A model generated the notes under the pieces. That model worked only from the letters and a program-made list of their open reading frames with translations. It had not been told where the DNA came from and ran no database searches. 64,000 nucleotides of DNA from assembly GCA_902475785.1 (NCBI GenBank), contig CABSAN010000005.1, forward strand, positions 13,840-77,839, in the 5' to 3' direction. A program made the position numbers and the translations under genes. How positions within the stretch are numbered: the stretch's first letter is position 1; every line of letters starts with the position of its first letter. Positions 33,283 to 42,216 of this stretch are shown one piece after another. Origin of the DNA: an uncultured Collinsella sp. (lineage in GTDB: Bacteria; Actinomycetota; Coriobacteriia; Coriobacteriales; Coriobacteriaceae).

Positions 33283-35505
33283 ATGAAGATCATCAAGCGC
33301 AGCGGCACCGAGGTTGTCTTTGACATCGACAAGATCGTCAATGCCATCCGCGCCGCAAACTTGGAGGTCGAGGAGAGCTCTCGTCTAACCGACCGTCAGG
33401 TGGTTTACGCGGCACAAAACGTTGCCGAGGCATGTGAAAATGCCGGGCACACCGTATCGGTCGAGGAGATCCAGGATCTGGTCGAGGACGAGATCATGCG
33501 TCTCGACTGCTATGAGGTCGCTCGCCACTACATCATTTATCGCTATGTTCAGAGCCTGAAGCGCCAAAAGAACACGACCGACGACAAGATCCTGTCGCTG
33601 ATCGAATGCAACAACGAAGAGGTCAAGCAGGAGAACTCTAACAAAAACCCGACTGTCAACTCCGTTCAGCGCGACTACATGGCCGGCGAGATCTCCAAGG
33701 ACCTGACGCAGCGCGTGTTGCTGCCCCAGGAGATCGTGGATGCCCACAACGAGGGCCTGATTCACTTCCACGATTCGGACTACTTCGCCCAGCACATGCA
33801 CAACTGCGACCTAGTGAACCTGGAGGATATGCTCCAGAACGGCACCGTTATCTCGGGCACGCTGATCGAGAAGCCGCACAGCTTCTCGACTGCCTGCAAT
33901 ATCGCGACGCAGATTATCGCCCAGGTCGCCTCTTCCCAGTACGGCGGTCAGTCGATTTCGCTGACCCATCTGGCTCCGTTTGTCGAGGTGAGCCGTCAGA
34001 AGATTCGTGGCGAGGTTGCCCGCGAGCTCGAGGAGCTTGGCGTCTCTGCGTCTGCCGAGAAGGTCCGTGAGGTCGTTGAGGACCGCCTGCGCGATGAGAT
34101 TCGTCGCGGCGTCCAGACGATTCAGTATCAGGTCGTGACCCTTATGACCACGAATGGCCAGGCGCCGTTCGTGACGGTCTTTATGTATCTCAATGAGGCC
34201 CGTTCGCCCCAGGAGAAGCACGACCTTGCCATGATTGTGGAGGAGACGCTTCGTCAGCGCTATGAGGGCGTTAAGAACGAAGCCGGCGTGTGGATCACCC
34301 CGGCGTTCCCCAAGCTTATCTACGTGCTCGAGGACGATAACGTTTACGAGGATTCTCCGTACTTCTACCTGACTCAGCTGGCTGCGAAGTGCACCGCCAA
34401 GCGCATGGTGCCCGACTACATCTCCGAGAAGAAGATGCGCGAGCTCAAGCTGTCGAAGGGCGAGACCGCCGGCAACGGCGACTGCTATACCTGCATGGGT
34501 TGCCGCAGCTTCCTGACACCCGACCGCTCCGGTAACGGATTTAACAACGTGGCCAATGCGCTGAACTATGACCCGAACAAGCCCAAGTACTATGGTCGCT
34601 TTAACCAGGGCGTTGTGACTATCAACTTGCCCGATGTCGCGCTGAGCTCGCATCAGGACATGGACAAGTTCTGGAAGATCTTCGATGAGCGCCTTGAGCT
34701 GTGCCACCGTGCCCTGCTGTGCCGTCATGAGCGCCTGATGGGTACACTTTCTGACGCCGCCCCGATTCTTTGGCAGTACGGCGCCCTCGCCCGCCTGAAG
34801 AAGGGCGAGACGATCGACAAGCTGCTCGTGGGCGGATACTCCACCATCAGCCTGGGCTATGCTGGCCTGTATGAGTGCGTCAAGTACATGACGGGCCACA
34901 GCCACACCGAGAAGGAGGGCACGCCGTTTGCCATGGCCGTCATGCAGCGCATGAACGACAAGTGCGCCGAGTGGAAGGCCGAAAGCGATATTGACTTCTC
35001 GCTGTATGGTACTCCGCTTGAGTCGACGACCTACAAGTTCGCCAAGTGCCTGCAGCGTCGTTTTGGCATCATCCCGGGCGTGACGGACAAGGGCTACATC
35101 ACCAACAGCTACCATGTCCACGTGTCCGAGGAGATCGACGCATTCGACAAGCTCAAGTTCGAGGGCATGTTCCAGCAGCTTTCGCCGGGCGGTGCCATCT
35201 CCTACGTCGAGGTTCCCAACATGCAGGACAACCTCAAGGCTGTCATTCGCGTGATGCAGTACATCTACGACAACATCATGTACGCCGAGCTCAACACCAA
35301 GAGCGACTACTGCCAGGTGTGCGGCTACGATGGCGAGATCCGCATTATCGAGGACGACGGTAAACTGGTGTGGGAGTGCCCCAACTGCGGCAATCGTGAC
35401 CAGGAGAAGATGAATGTCGCCCGTCGCACGTGCGGCTACATCGGTACCCAGTTCTGGAACCAGGGTCGAACCGAGGAAATCCGCGACCGCGTGCTGCATC
35501 TCTAA
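33283..35505 (+). CDS. nrdD: Anaerobic ribonucleoside-triphosphate reductase
   Basis: The oxygen-sensitive class III enzyme that makes deoxyribonucleotides. Residues 1 to about 90 are an ATP-cone (MKIIKRSGTEVVFDIDKIVNAI) for allosteric control. The catalytic barrel follows, then a four-Cys zinc motif (CQVCGYDG ... CPNCGN) and the glycyl-radical loop RTCGYIG near residues 715-721. At 740 residues it has the usual length. The ATG at 33283 has AAGAGG upstream. The activase nrdG lies 426 bases downstream, separated by two palindromes and a terminator. Confidence 0.97.
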   Translation: MKIIKRSGTEVVFDIDKIVNAIRAANLEVEESSRLTDRQVVYAAQNVAEACENAGHTVSVEEIQDLVEDEIMRLDCYEVARHYIIYRYVQSLKRQKNTTDDKILSLIECNNEEVKQENSNKNPTVNSVQRDYMAGEISKDLTQRVLLPQEIVDAHNEGLIHFHDSDYFAQHMHNCDLVNLEDMLQNGTVISGTLIEKPHSFSTACNIATQIIAQVASSQYGGQSISLTHLAPFVEVSRQKIRGEVARELEELGVSASAEKVREVVEDRLRDEIRRGVQTIQYQVVTLMTTNGQAPFVTVFMYLNEARSPQEKHDLAMIVEETLRQRYEGVKNEAGVWITPAFPKLIYVLEDDNVYEDSPYFYLTQLAAKCTAKRMVPDYISEKKMRELKLSKGETAGNGDCYTCMGCRSFLTPDRSGNGFNNVANALNYDPNKPKYYGRFNQGVVTINLPDVALSSHQDMDKFWKIFDERLELCHRALLCRHERLMGTLSDAAPILWQYGALARLKKGETIDKLLVGGYSTISLGYAGLYECVKYMTGHSHTEKEGTPFAMAVMQRMNDKCAEWKAESDIDFSLYGTPLESTTYKFAKCLQRRFGIIPGVTDKGYITNSYHVHVSEEIDAFDKLKFEGMFQQLSPGGAISYVEVPNMQDNLKAVIRVMQYIYDNIMYAELNTKSDYCQVCGYDGEIRIIEDDGKLVWECPNCGNRDQEKMNVARRTCGYIGTQFWNQGRTEEIRDRVLHL

Positions 35506-35520
35506 TATCGCTCCGGGGCT

Positions 35521-35650
35521 GACCCGAGAGGGCCGCTGGGCATTTGCTCGCTATTTCGGACAGTCCTGCGCAAGACGAAGGCCACATTAAGTGGCCTTCT
35601 TTGCGTGCGGAACTCATATCGAGCAAAAGCCCAAGCGGTCCTCTCGGTTC
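35521..35650. repeat. 130-nt imperfect palindrome, group A-like, enclosing a terminator
   Basis: Left arm 35521-35550 and right arm 35620-35650 are complementary over about 30 nt with a few mismatches. The interior has GTCCTG at 35563-35568 and GCGGAA at 35607-35612, matching the group A loop motifs with one change, and an inner perfect stem GAAGGCCAC/GTGGCCTTC. The element begins 15 bases after the nrdD stop. Confidence 0.82.
35577..35603 (+). terminator. Terminator after nrdD
   Basis: GAAGGCCAC-ATTAA-GTGGCCTTC followed by TTTG. It is the inner hairpin of the surrounding palindrome. Confidence 0.8.
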
Positions 35651-35831
35651 AGCCAAGTTGACGTAGTTGAGATGCAGCATACGGTCTGCTCACTCCTCGA
35701 AGTTCTTAGCGGAAATGAGTCGACTTGCAATAACGGTTTGCTTGCAGCAACGGTTGAGCTGCAACAAATTTTTTATTGGACCTCGAACCCTATACTCGAT
35801 GTTCGCTTCGTTCATTGAGTGTTGCTCGCGA

Positions 35832-35917
35832 GGGGTCTGGAGTATATCGTTCCGCCCGCAGTTTCGCAGGCCAAAGGCCGAGAATGTTTGAGGACGGAAT
35901 GATATACTCCAGACCCC
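35832..35917. repeat. 86-nt palindrome, group A, directly ahead of nrdG
   Basis: Arms of 23 nt (35832-35854 with 35895-35917) are complementary with one G-U pair. The interior carries TTCCGC (35850-35855) and GAGGAC (35890-35895), the reverse complements of GCGGAA and GTCCTC, plus a tip GGCC-AAA-GGCC. The right arm ends two bases before the nrdG ribosome-binding site, so folding of the mRNA may affect translation. Confidence 0.92.
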
Positions 35918-35931
35918 CAGGAAGGTTACTT

Positions 35932-36513
35932 ATGAACTACGCGAACATTAAGTATTTCGACATTGCCGATGGGGAAGGCGTTCGTACTTCTCTGTTTGTG
36001 AGTGGATGCCGTCGTGGGTGCAAGAACTGCTTTAACTCTGCCGCGTGGGACTTTGCTGCGGGTGAGCCGTTCGATCGTGCCGTCGAGGATAAGATTATCG
36101 AGAGTCTCGACCATCCCTTTATTGATGGCCTGACAATTCTGGGCGGTGAGCCTATGGAACCTGAGAATCAGGCGGGACTCGTTGATTTCATTGAGCGTGT
36201 TCGTACCACTTATCCTGTGGGGTCGGGAAAGACTATTTGGTGCTTCACCGGCGACGTACTCGAGGAGCTTATGCCGGGCGGGCATCATCATACCGAGGTG
36301 ACGGGCCGCATTCTCGCCTGCCTCGATATGTTGGTGGACGGTCCGTTCATTCAGGATTTGTATGATATCTCGTTGCGCTTTAGGGGCTCGAGCAATCAGC
36401 GCGTGATCGATATGAATGCCACGCGCGCCCGTGCTGAGCGCGAGGGCGTTACGCTTTGTGATGCGGTTGAACTTTGGCGTGATGATCCGGTCTATTCGAC
36501 CCATACTATGTAG
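35932..36513 (+). CDS. nrdG: Anaerobic ribonucleotide reductase activase
   Basis: A radical SAM enzyme that forms the glycyl radical on NrdD. The cluster motif CRRGCKNC has cysteines at about 26, 30 and 33, preceded by FVSGC. GGEP follows as in the family. Length is 193 residues. ATG at 35932 has AGGAAGG upstream. The long open frame that starts further upstream runs through the palindrome and lacks a start signal. Confidence 0.95.
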   Translation: MNYANIKYFDIADGEGVRTSLFVSGCRRGCKNCFNSAAWDFAAGEPFDRAVEDKIIESLDHPFIDGLTILGGEPMEPENQAGLVDFIERVRTTYPVGSGKTIWCFTGDVLEELMPGGHHHTEVTGRILACLDMLVDGPFIQDLYDISLRFRGSSNQRVIDMNATRARAEREGVTLCDAVELWRDDPVYSTHTM

Positions 36514-36582
36514 ATTGTGGCCGAAGCCGGAGGGCGTGGTACCATAGCGCGAACGCGAAATCGAAAAAAAAGTGAGGCCCAG

Positions 36583-37140
36583 ATGGTCGATCAGGAAAAA
36601 GTCGAGACTGCCATTAAGCTGCTGCTTGAAGGTATAGGCGAGGAGCCGTCTCGTGAGGGGCTGCTGGAGACGCCGGCACGCGTTGCCCGTATGTATAGCG
36701 AGATTGCCGGCGGTATGGACCAGAGTGCCGAGGAGCATCTGTCCAAAACTTTTGCCGTCGCTTCGAACGATTTGGTTATCGAGCGTGACATTACGTTTTA
36801 CTCGTTGTGCGAGCACCATCTGCTGCCGTTTTATGGCAAGGCTGCCATTGGTTATATCCCTAACGGTCGGGTGGCGGGCCTGTCTAAGCTTGCTCGCACG
36901 GTTGAGGTTTATGCCCGCCGTCTGCAGCTGCAGGAGCAGCTGTGTGCGCAGGTTGCCGACGCTCTCATGGATTATCTCGCTCCCCAGGGAGCGATTGTGC
37001 TCATGGAAGCTGAGCATATGTGCATGACTATGCGCGGCGTGCAAAAGCCCGGCACCAAGACTGTAACGCTCGCTCGCCGCGGCGTCTTTGAGACCGATCC
37101 GGCGCTCGAGGAGCGATTCTTTAGGATGCTGGGACGCTAA
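36583..37140 (+). CDS. folE: GTP cyclohydrolase I
   Basis: Converts GTP to 7,8-dihydroneopterin triphosphate, the first step to folate. The 185-residue protein has the zinc ligands in [15 protein letters not shown] and the third Cys in [16 protein letters not shown], the catalytic His in the first motif, and [29 protein letters not shown] precedes the ATG. An HD phosphohydrolase gene begins 2 bases after the stop and folB follows, so the three form an operon. Confidence 0.97.
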   Translation: MVDQEKVETAIKLLLEGIGEEPSREGLLETPARVARMYSEIAGGMDQSAEEHLSKTFAVASNDLVIERDITFYSLCEHHLLPFYGKAAIGYIPNGRVAGLSKLARTVEVYARRLQLQEQLCAQVADALMDYLAPQGAIVLMEAEHMCMTMRGVQKPGTKTVTLARRGVFETDPALEERFFRMLGR

Positions 37141-37142
37141 CT

Positions 37143-37724
37143 ATGAGAGTCGTTAACGACTTTACATCGAATACGGACGAGGGAACACTGCGTCGCGGTT
37201 TTATGGCTTCGGGGCTGACTCCCTTTGGTGCCATGCCTCGCATTGATTTTATTTGTGCCAACGGGCTGTTCCGGCGGCACCTGGGCAACATTGCACGGTT
37301 GGAATCGGGGCGCATCTTTTGCCGCCACGGTATTGACCACCTGCTGGATGTTGCCCGTATTATGTGGATCAAGAATCTCGAGGAACAGCTCGAATTTGAC
37401 CGCGAGGTCATCTACGCCACGGCACTTCTTCACGATATCGGCAAAGATGAACAGTATGAATCGGGTATATCCCATGATGTTGCAAGCGAACGCGTCGCTG
37501 ATGCGATCCTCGGCGGCATGCCCGATGACGTGGCGTTTGAGCCGGCCGATGCCGCAGCCATTAAGACGGCCATTCTGGGCCATCGAAAGCTGCGCGTGAA
37601 CAGCCAACCGCTTGAGCGTCTGCTCTATGCAGCCGACAAGGCGTCACGCGCCTGCTTTGCATGCCCCGCGCGCAATGCTTGCAACTGGAGCGACGATAAA
37701 AAGAACCTGTCGATTCGCGTGTAG
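37143..37724 (+). CDS. HD-domain phosphohydrolase in a folate operon
   Basis: A 193-residue protein with a metal-binding HD core: His in CRHGIDHLLDVAR, LLHDIGKDE, and later ILGHRKLR. A short Cys-rich C-terminus (CFACPARNAC) could bind metal. It lies between folE and folB, exactly where a dihydroneopterin triphosphate phosphatase would be needed, so that role is a reasonable guess. Other HD roles such as nucleotide hydrolysis remain possible. Confidence 0.85.
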   Translation: MRVVNDFTSNTDEGTLRRGFMASGLTPFGAMPRIDFICANGLFRRHLGNIARLESGRIFCRHGIDHLLDVARIMWIKNLEEQLEFDREVIYATALLHDIGKDEQYESGISHDVASERVADAILGGMPDDVAFEPADAAAIKTAILGHRKLRVNSQPLERLLYAADKASRACFACPARNACNWSDDKKNLSIRV

Positions 37725-37767
37725 CCGGTATGCGCGATCGGGGTTCTAAACGAAGGAGACGATCGCG

Positions 37768-38253
37768 ATGAGTAACAAAAAACTGCCTGAGAATGCCACC
37801 AAGACCGAGGGTGCTGAGCTCGCTCGTCGTGGTAGGGGCGAAATTTCTGCTGCGACGGCGGTACCCCATGTGAGCTTTGACGACCTTCGCCATGCCGACC
37901 GTATTGTCATTGACGGCCTTGAGGTTTTTGCCAACCATGGCGTGTATCCCGAGGAGAACGCGCTGGGTCAGAAGTTCATCGTGTCCTTGGTGCTCTATGC
38001 CGACCTGCGCGCGGCGGGGGAGCACGATAGTTTGGACGCCTCGATTGACTATGACACGGTGTGCCACGATGTTGATGGCTATCTGCGCGAGCATACGTTT
38101 AAACTCATCGAGGCGGCAGCCGAGGGTGTGGCCCAGATGCTGCTGCGCCGTCATCCTTTGCTGCTTGGTGTGCGCGTTAAGCTCGATAAGCCTTGGGCGC
38201 CTGTCGGTCTTCCCCTGGCAAGCTGCGGTGTCGAGATCGAGCGCGTGCGCTAA
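37768..38253 (+). CDS. folB: Dihydroneopterin aldolase
   Basis: Makes 6-hydroxymethyl-dihydropterin. The FolB core starts near residue 43 (DRIVIDGLEVFANHGVYPEENALGQ) and includes the catalytic Glu region and the C-terminal KPWAPVGLP. A 42-residue polar N-terminal extension is not part of the usual fold. AAGGAG lies upstream. folK and folP, which often follow, are not in the window. Confidence 0.93.
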   Translation: MSNKKLPENATKTEGAELARRGRGEISAATAVPHVSFDDLRHADRIVIDGLEVFANHGVYPEENALGQKFIVSLVLYADLRAAGEHDSLDASIDYDTVCHDVDGYLREHTFKLIEAAAEGVAQMLLRRHPLLLGVRVKLDKPWAPVGLPLASCGVEIERVR

Positions 38254-38259
38254 CCGGTT

Positions 38260-39036
38260 CTAATACGTCTCTATGGGTGGTTGCTTGAGCCGCTGAGACA
38301 GTGCTCTATTGTTGGGGCAGTACGTGTCGAGCAGGGCGTGGAACCGCTGGTTGTGGCTTGGCTCAAGCAGATGGACAAGCTCGTGGGCGACAACCATGTC
38401 GAGACACTCGATGGGATAGGCGGCAAGTTCGCGTGCGATGCGAACGGCGCCGGTCTTGGGCGTGCATGATCCCCAGCGCGTTTTCATGCTGCGCACAGAG
38501 ACGCGGGCCACGGTGACGCCCATTGCGATTTCGTACGCGTGCACCATATCGCGCAGTGCCGATGTGACTTCGGACGTATAGAGCTGGTTGATGTTGGCTT
38601 GGAGTTCATCGGGCGTTAGGCCGTCGAGGATTGCGTGCCGCTTGGCCCGTGGGCGTTCGTCTGGCTCGTCGGTACCCATAAAACTTGCGAAGGTAGCCTG
38701 TTTGGGCCGTGGTACGGGTGACGCAAAGTTGTGATCGAGTGCATCCTGCACCGTGATGGGCTTGCCCCAAAGTGCAATGATGGACGAGGGGCTGAGCGGC
38801 TCTCGCGCCGTTGCCTGACGTTGCTCGCGCTGGGCAAGTCGGCTGATAATCCAGGCGCTGTTGCGCTTCACAAAGGCTTCGATGCGTTCGCGACTGGCGC
38901 TGAGCGGTGCGCTGGCGTGGACCTCACCGCTCGATGTGACGCGTAGGTTGAAGTTTTTGACGCATTTTTTGGTAACGATGACGGGCAAGGATGTCCCATC
39001 CGGTCGGGGTAGGAAAAACGTAAATTGCTGCGTCAA
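38260..39036 (-). CDS. YgjP-like zinc metallopeptidase
   Basis: A family M48/SprT-related metallopeptidase (YgjP, formerly DUF45). The zinc motif is HELVHLLEPSHNQRFH near the C-terminus, preceded by the family motif RWGSC. No signal peptide is seen. Starts are uncertain: a TTG at 39036 has AAGGA at a good distance, while an ATG at 39069 and a TTG at 39099 lack one and would place a strong hairpin inside the gene. I use 39036, giving about 258 residues. Confidence 0.85.
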   Translation of the reverse strand: MTQQFTFFLPRPDGTSLPVIVTKKCVKNFNLRVTSSGEVHASAPLSASRERIEAFVKRNSAWIISRLAQREQRQATAREPLSPSSIIALWGKPITVQDALDHNFASPVPRPKQATFASFMGTDEPDERPRAKRHAILDGLTPDELQANINQLYTSEVTSALRDMVHAYEIAMGVTVARVSVRSMKTRWGSCTPKTGAVRIARELAAYPIECLDMVVAHELVHLLEPSHNQRFHALLDTYCPNNRALSQRLKQPPIETY

Positions 39037-39059
39037 AAGCGGTCCTTCAGATTGGGGAT

Positions 39060-39093
39060 GGGCCGGCATGTCGACCGTTCGGCATGCCGGCCC
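39060..39093 (-). terminator. Hairpin between dipeptidase and metallopeptidase genes
   Basis: GGGCCGGCATG pairs perfectly with CATGCCGGCCC around a 12-nt loop. There is no T run on the minus strand, so it is more likely a processing or stabilising hairpin than a full terminator. Confidence 0.6.
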
Positions 39094-39110
39094 GCTCAAG
39101 GGATGTGAAA

Positions 39111-40124
39111 TTAATAACGCTCAAAGAAGGCAAGCGCGTTGTCGCTGCAGAGCTTCTGCATCACGGTCTTGCCAAAGTGCCTGGAGAGCATGTTTTGGAA
39201 TTCGGGCATTTTGCTGGCATCGGAGAGGAAAGTGGGCACCGCGGCACCGTCCCAGTCGCCGCCGAGCGCGATGATATTTTCGCCACCCAGGTCAAGCCAG
39301 TGTTCGATATGGGCTGCCAGCTGGTTGAAGGTGACATCTGCGGCGGTCTTGTCGGTTGCATCGTTGGATAGGAACTTGCTGCAGTAGTTGAGGCCGACGA
39401 TACCGCCCATGTCGCGGATGGTGCGGAACTGATCGTCGGTGAGGTTGCGCTTGACGCCGCAGACGGTGCGGGAGTTGGAGTGGCTGGCGACGAAGGGGCG
39501 CGTGGCGTGGGCGACAACCTCGTCAAAGCACTCATCGTTGAGGTGGGAGACGTCGAGCACCATGCCGGCGTGCTCCATCTGTGTAAGCGCCTCGATGCCG
39601 GCGGCGGTGAAGCCGGCATGGGTGTCGTGTCCGCTCGCGAGCGGTCCCTGCGCGTTCCAGCTGAGTGATGACATGAGTACGCCCAGGCTCTTGAGCACCT
39701 CGATCAGCGCGGGGTCCTCGGCAAAGAACGTGGCGTTTTCGATAGTGTGGATGCAGGCGACCTTGCCGTCTTTGAGCGCAGGGCGAATGTCAGCGGCGCT
39801 ACGTACGTTGACCATGCGGTCGTGGTTGAGCATTGCCTGGCCGCTCATGTGCGCCATGATCTGCGCCTGGAAGCGCGCAGCGTGGGCGGTGGGAATCTCG
39901 TCGGGGACAAACGTGGCGAAGCACTGTGCCCACGGCGTATTGCCGATCTTTGCGAGCGAGATGGCGCAGGCGTTGCCCTCGATGAGGTCGAAATCCTGCG
40001 GATGCGTTTCATCGCCGGGGAAATAACCGTCGGTGCCGGCGGTAAAGCGCAGGTCGAGATCGAGCGTGGCCCAGCCGATGCGGTCGGCGGTGTCGCAGTG
40101 TAGGTCAAATACGGGATATGCCAT
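39111..40124 (-). CDS. Membrane dipeptidase family protein (peptidase M19)
   Basis: A renal-dipeptidase-like metallopeptidase of 337 residues that cleaves dipeptides, including D-amino acid ones. The metal-binding HCDT near residue 8, the bridging region around IHTIENA, SHSNSR, and GGDWDGA near the end match the family. No signal peptide is seen, so it is probably cytoplasmic. The ATG at 40124 has GGAGG upstream. The longer frame start was rejected. Confidence 0.93.
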   Translation of the reverse strand: MAYPVFDLHCDTADRIGWATLDLDLRFTAGTDGYFPGDETHPQDFDLIEGNACAISLAKIGNTPWAQCFATFVPDEIPTAHAARFQAQIMAHMSGQAMLNHDRMVNVRSAADIRPALKDGKVACIHTIENATFFAEDPALIEVLKSLGVLMSSLSWNAQGPLASGHDTHAGFTAAGIEALTQMEHAGMVLDVSHLNDECFDEVVAHATRPFVASHSNSRTVCGVKRNLTDDQFRTIRDMGGIVGLNYCSKFLSNDATDKTAADVTFNQLAAHIEHWLDLGGENIIALGGDWDGAAVPTFLSDASKMPEFQNMLSRHFGKTVMQKLCSDNALAFFERY

Positions 40125-40244
40125 GGTTCCTCCGGTTGCAGCGTTTCTTTGCAAACTGTCTTTGAATTGTATGACTAGGGTATAGTTAGCGCCATATGTT
40201 CACGGCGGCCCGCGTTGTGCGCCGCCCTTATCACGGAGGTTACC

Positions 40245-40673
40245 ATGTCCAACCAGGGCAAGAAGGTTAAGACCCATTATCGTGGCACGCTCGACGACGG
40301 CACGCAGTTCGATAGCTCCTACGATCGCGGTGAGCCGCTGGAGTTCACCTGCGGCGCCGGCCAGATGATCAAGGGCTTCGACGCCGCTGTTGTCGACATG
40401 CAGGTGGGCGAGAAGAAGACCGTGCACATTCCTGCTGCCGATGCCTACGGCGAGCACAATCCCGAGATGGTTCTGACCTTCCCGGCCGAACAGGTTCCCA
40501 ACATCGAGCAGATCGAGAAGGGCATGAAGCTTTTCCTGTCCACGCCAAGTGGTATGCCCGTCCCCGCCGTGGTCATCGACGTAACGCCCGAGGCCGTGAC
40601 GCTCGATGCCAACCACGAGTTGGCCGGCAAGGACCTCAACTTTGATATCGAGCTCGTTGAGGTCGAGGGTTAG
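40245..40673 (+). CDS. FKBP-type peptidyl-prolyl isomerase (SlyD-like)
   Basis: A 142-residue protein with an FKBP fold split by an insert-in-flap domain, as in SlyD: HYRGTLDDGTQFDSSYDRGEP, MIKGFDAAVVDMQVGEKK and the insert DAYGEHNPEMV. It lacks the His/Cys-rich metal-binding tail of E. coli SlyD. ACGGAGG precedes the ATG. An orphan UreE-like gene starts 3 bases after the stop, which links it to nickel handling. Confidence 0.92.
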   Translation: MSNQGKKVKTHYRGTLDDGTQFDSSYDRGEPLEFTCGAGQMIKGFDAAVVDMQVGEKKTVHIPAADAYGEHNPEMVLTFPAEQVPNIEQIEKGMKLFLSTPSGMPVPAVVIDVTPEAVTLDANHELAGKDLNFDIELVEVEG

Positions 40674-40676
40674 AGT

Positions 40677-41255
40677 ATGCCTGAACGCTTGGTTTCGACG
40701 ACATGCTTGGGAAATCTCAACGATCCGTCCTATGAACTCCTGCTTCGCCGGAAGTTGGGCGGCGTCTTTGAAGTTGACGAGCTACTGCTCGATTGGGACC
40801 AGGCTGATGTGTGCGCGTTTGTGGGCGTGACGGGGCTGGGGCGCACGATCGACGTTCGGCTGGATACTACCGATGGCGGTCGTCTTGCCGATGGCGACGT
40901 GCTCGCCATCGACCGTTCGGGCATGGCGCCCGTGGCGGTTGTCGTGCGCCTGCGCAGCGCCGAGGTTTATTTGGTCGAAGTCGACCGCGTGGATCCGATT
41001 GCGCTCGCGCATGCGTGCTGGGAGATCGGCAACATGCATGCGCCGCTCTTCCGGGGCGACTCGGACGAGCATACCGTGCGCATGTATACGCCGTTGCAGC
41101 CTGTTTTGGGCCGCATGCTCCGGGGTGTCGAGGGTGTTCGGCTCTCGGTGGTTACCCGTGAACTCGATGCGGACCGGCGCTTTGCGTCGAGTGCGGCGGA
41201 GGTCGTCGTGAGCATGGCTCCCGACTTTACCATCGTAAAAAAGACGTGCGGCTAA
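40677..41255 (+). CDS. UreE-like nickel chaperone, orphan
   Basis: A 192-residue protein with the two-domain form of UreE. The C-terminal half has CWEIGNMHAPLF and a following segment with MLRGVEGV that correspond to the metal-binding domain of UreE (A.HLGNRH.P). There is no His-rich tail. No urease genes are nearby. The partner gene encodes an FKBP of SlyD type, and both SlyD and UreE are known nickel chaperones, so the pair may load a hydrogenase or other nickel enzyme. Similarity is moderate. Confidence 0.7.
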   Translation: MPERLVSTTCLGNLNDPSYELLLRRKLGGVFEVDELLLDWDQADVCAFVGVTGLGRTIDVRLDTTDGGRLADGDVLAIDRSGMAPVAVVVRLRSAEVYLVEVDRVDPIALAHACWEIGNMHAPLFRGDSDEHTVRMYTPLQPVLGRMLRGVEGVRLSVVTRELDADRRFASSAAEVVVSMAPDFTIVKKTCG

Positions 41256-41337
41256 GCGCACGTATGCGCAAGATGGGCTTTGAGGGGCGACCAATCAAGG
41301 TCCGTCTTGCTGTTGATAGAAGGCTTTGGGGGAAGCT

Positions 41338-42135
41338 ATGGGTCTTGAGGGAATCAAGCTGATTGCATGCGATTTGGACGGCACTTTACTGCATCCGGGG
41401 GAGCGCGAGCTGCGTTCCGAGGCCTTTGAGCTTATCGATGAGCTGCATCGTCGCGGTATCGTGTTTATGCCGGCGAGTGGCCGTCAATATGCGAGCTTGC
41501 GCTACCTGTTTGCCCCGGTGGCCGATGAGCTCGCCTATGTATGCGAAAACGGAACCCTGGTGATGAGCGAGGGGCGTGCCGTTGTCAAGCGTTCCATGGA
41601 GCGTAGCCTTGCTATGGTTATCGCGAATGCCGTGGTTGCGTATCCCCATGCTGACGTGACCCTTTCGTGTGAGGGGCACCTCTACGCCATGAGCGGCAAC
41701 GATGCATTCGTCGACCATTTGCGCTATGAGGTCCACTGCGATGTGGCGGTGGTCGACCGTCCCGAGGACATCGACGAGGATGTCATTAAGATTGGCTTCC
41801 AGACGCCCAAGGTGGATTATCCGGCGGCCCGGGAGTATTTCGAGCGCCTCTTTAGCGACCGTGTCGACGTGATGACGTCGGGAGCCGCATGGACGGACTT
41901 GATCGGTTTCGGTTCGGGCAAGGGCTCCGCGCTTGTCGATTACGGTCGTGCCCTGGGGATTTCGCCCGATGAGATGATGGCGTTTGGCGACAATGAGAAC
42001 GATCGCGACATGCTCAACGTCGTGGGCCATCCCTATCTGATGGAGAGCTGCAACCCCACCATGCGCGGCGTCAACGACCGCGTCCGCTACGTGCGCACGG
42101 TCGAAGAAGAACTCCGTCGCCTGCTCGCCGAGTAG
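41338..42135 (+). CDS. Cof-type HAD phosphatase
   Basis: A 265-residue haloacid dehalogenase phosphatase. Motif I is ACDLDGTLLHP, motif II MPASGR, and motif IV FGDNENDRDML, with the IIB cap typical of Cof/YbiV proteins that act on sugar phosphates or pyridoxal phosphate. Substrate is unknown. The stop codon lies at the edge of a palindrome arm. Confidence 0.93.
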   Translation: MGLEGIKLIACDLDGTLLHPGERELRSEAFELIDELHRRGIVFMPASGRQYASLRYLFAPVADELAYVCENGTLVMSEGRAVVKRSMERSLAMVIANAVVAYPHADVTLSCEGHLYAMSGNDAFVDHLRYEVHCDVAVVDRPEDIDEDVIKIGFQTPKVDYPAAREYFERLFSDRVDVMTSGAAWTDLIGFGSGKGSALVDYGRALGISPDEMMAFGDNENDRDMLNVVGHPYLMESCNPTMRGVNDRVRYVRTVEEELRRLLAE

Positions 42136-42216
42136 ATATTTGGGACATGCCTAGAAATCTACTTTTTGCTGCAGAGTGCGGAAAGGTGTTTTTTAAGGCA
42201 TGTCCCAAACATCTAC
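42132..42216. repeat. 85-nt palindrome spanning two convergent stop codons, group C
   Basis: Arms of 21 nt (42132-42152 with 42196-42216) match at 20 positions. Each arm starts with the G and TAG stop of its own gene: the HAD phosphatase on the plus strand and the Fur-family gene on the minus strand. The interior contains TTTTTGCTGCAGA and GCGGAAAGG. It probably ends transcription in both directions. Confidence 0.9.
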
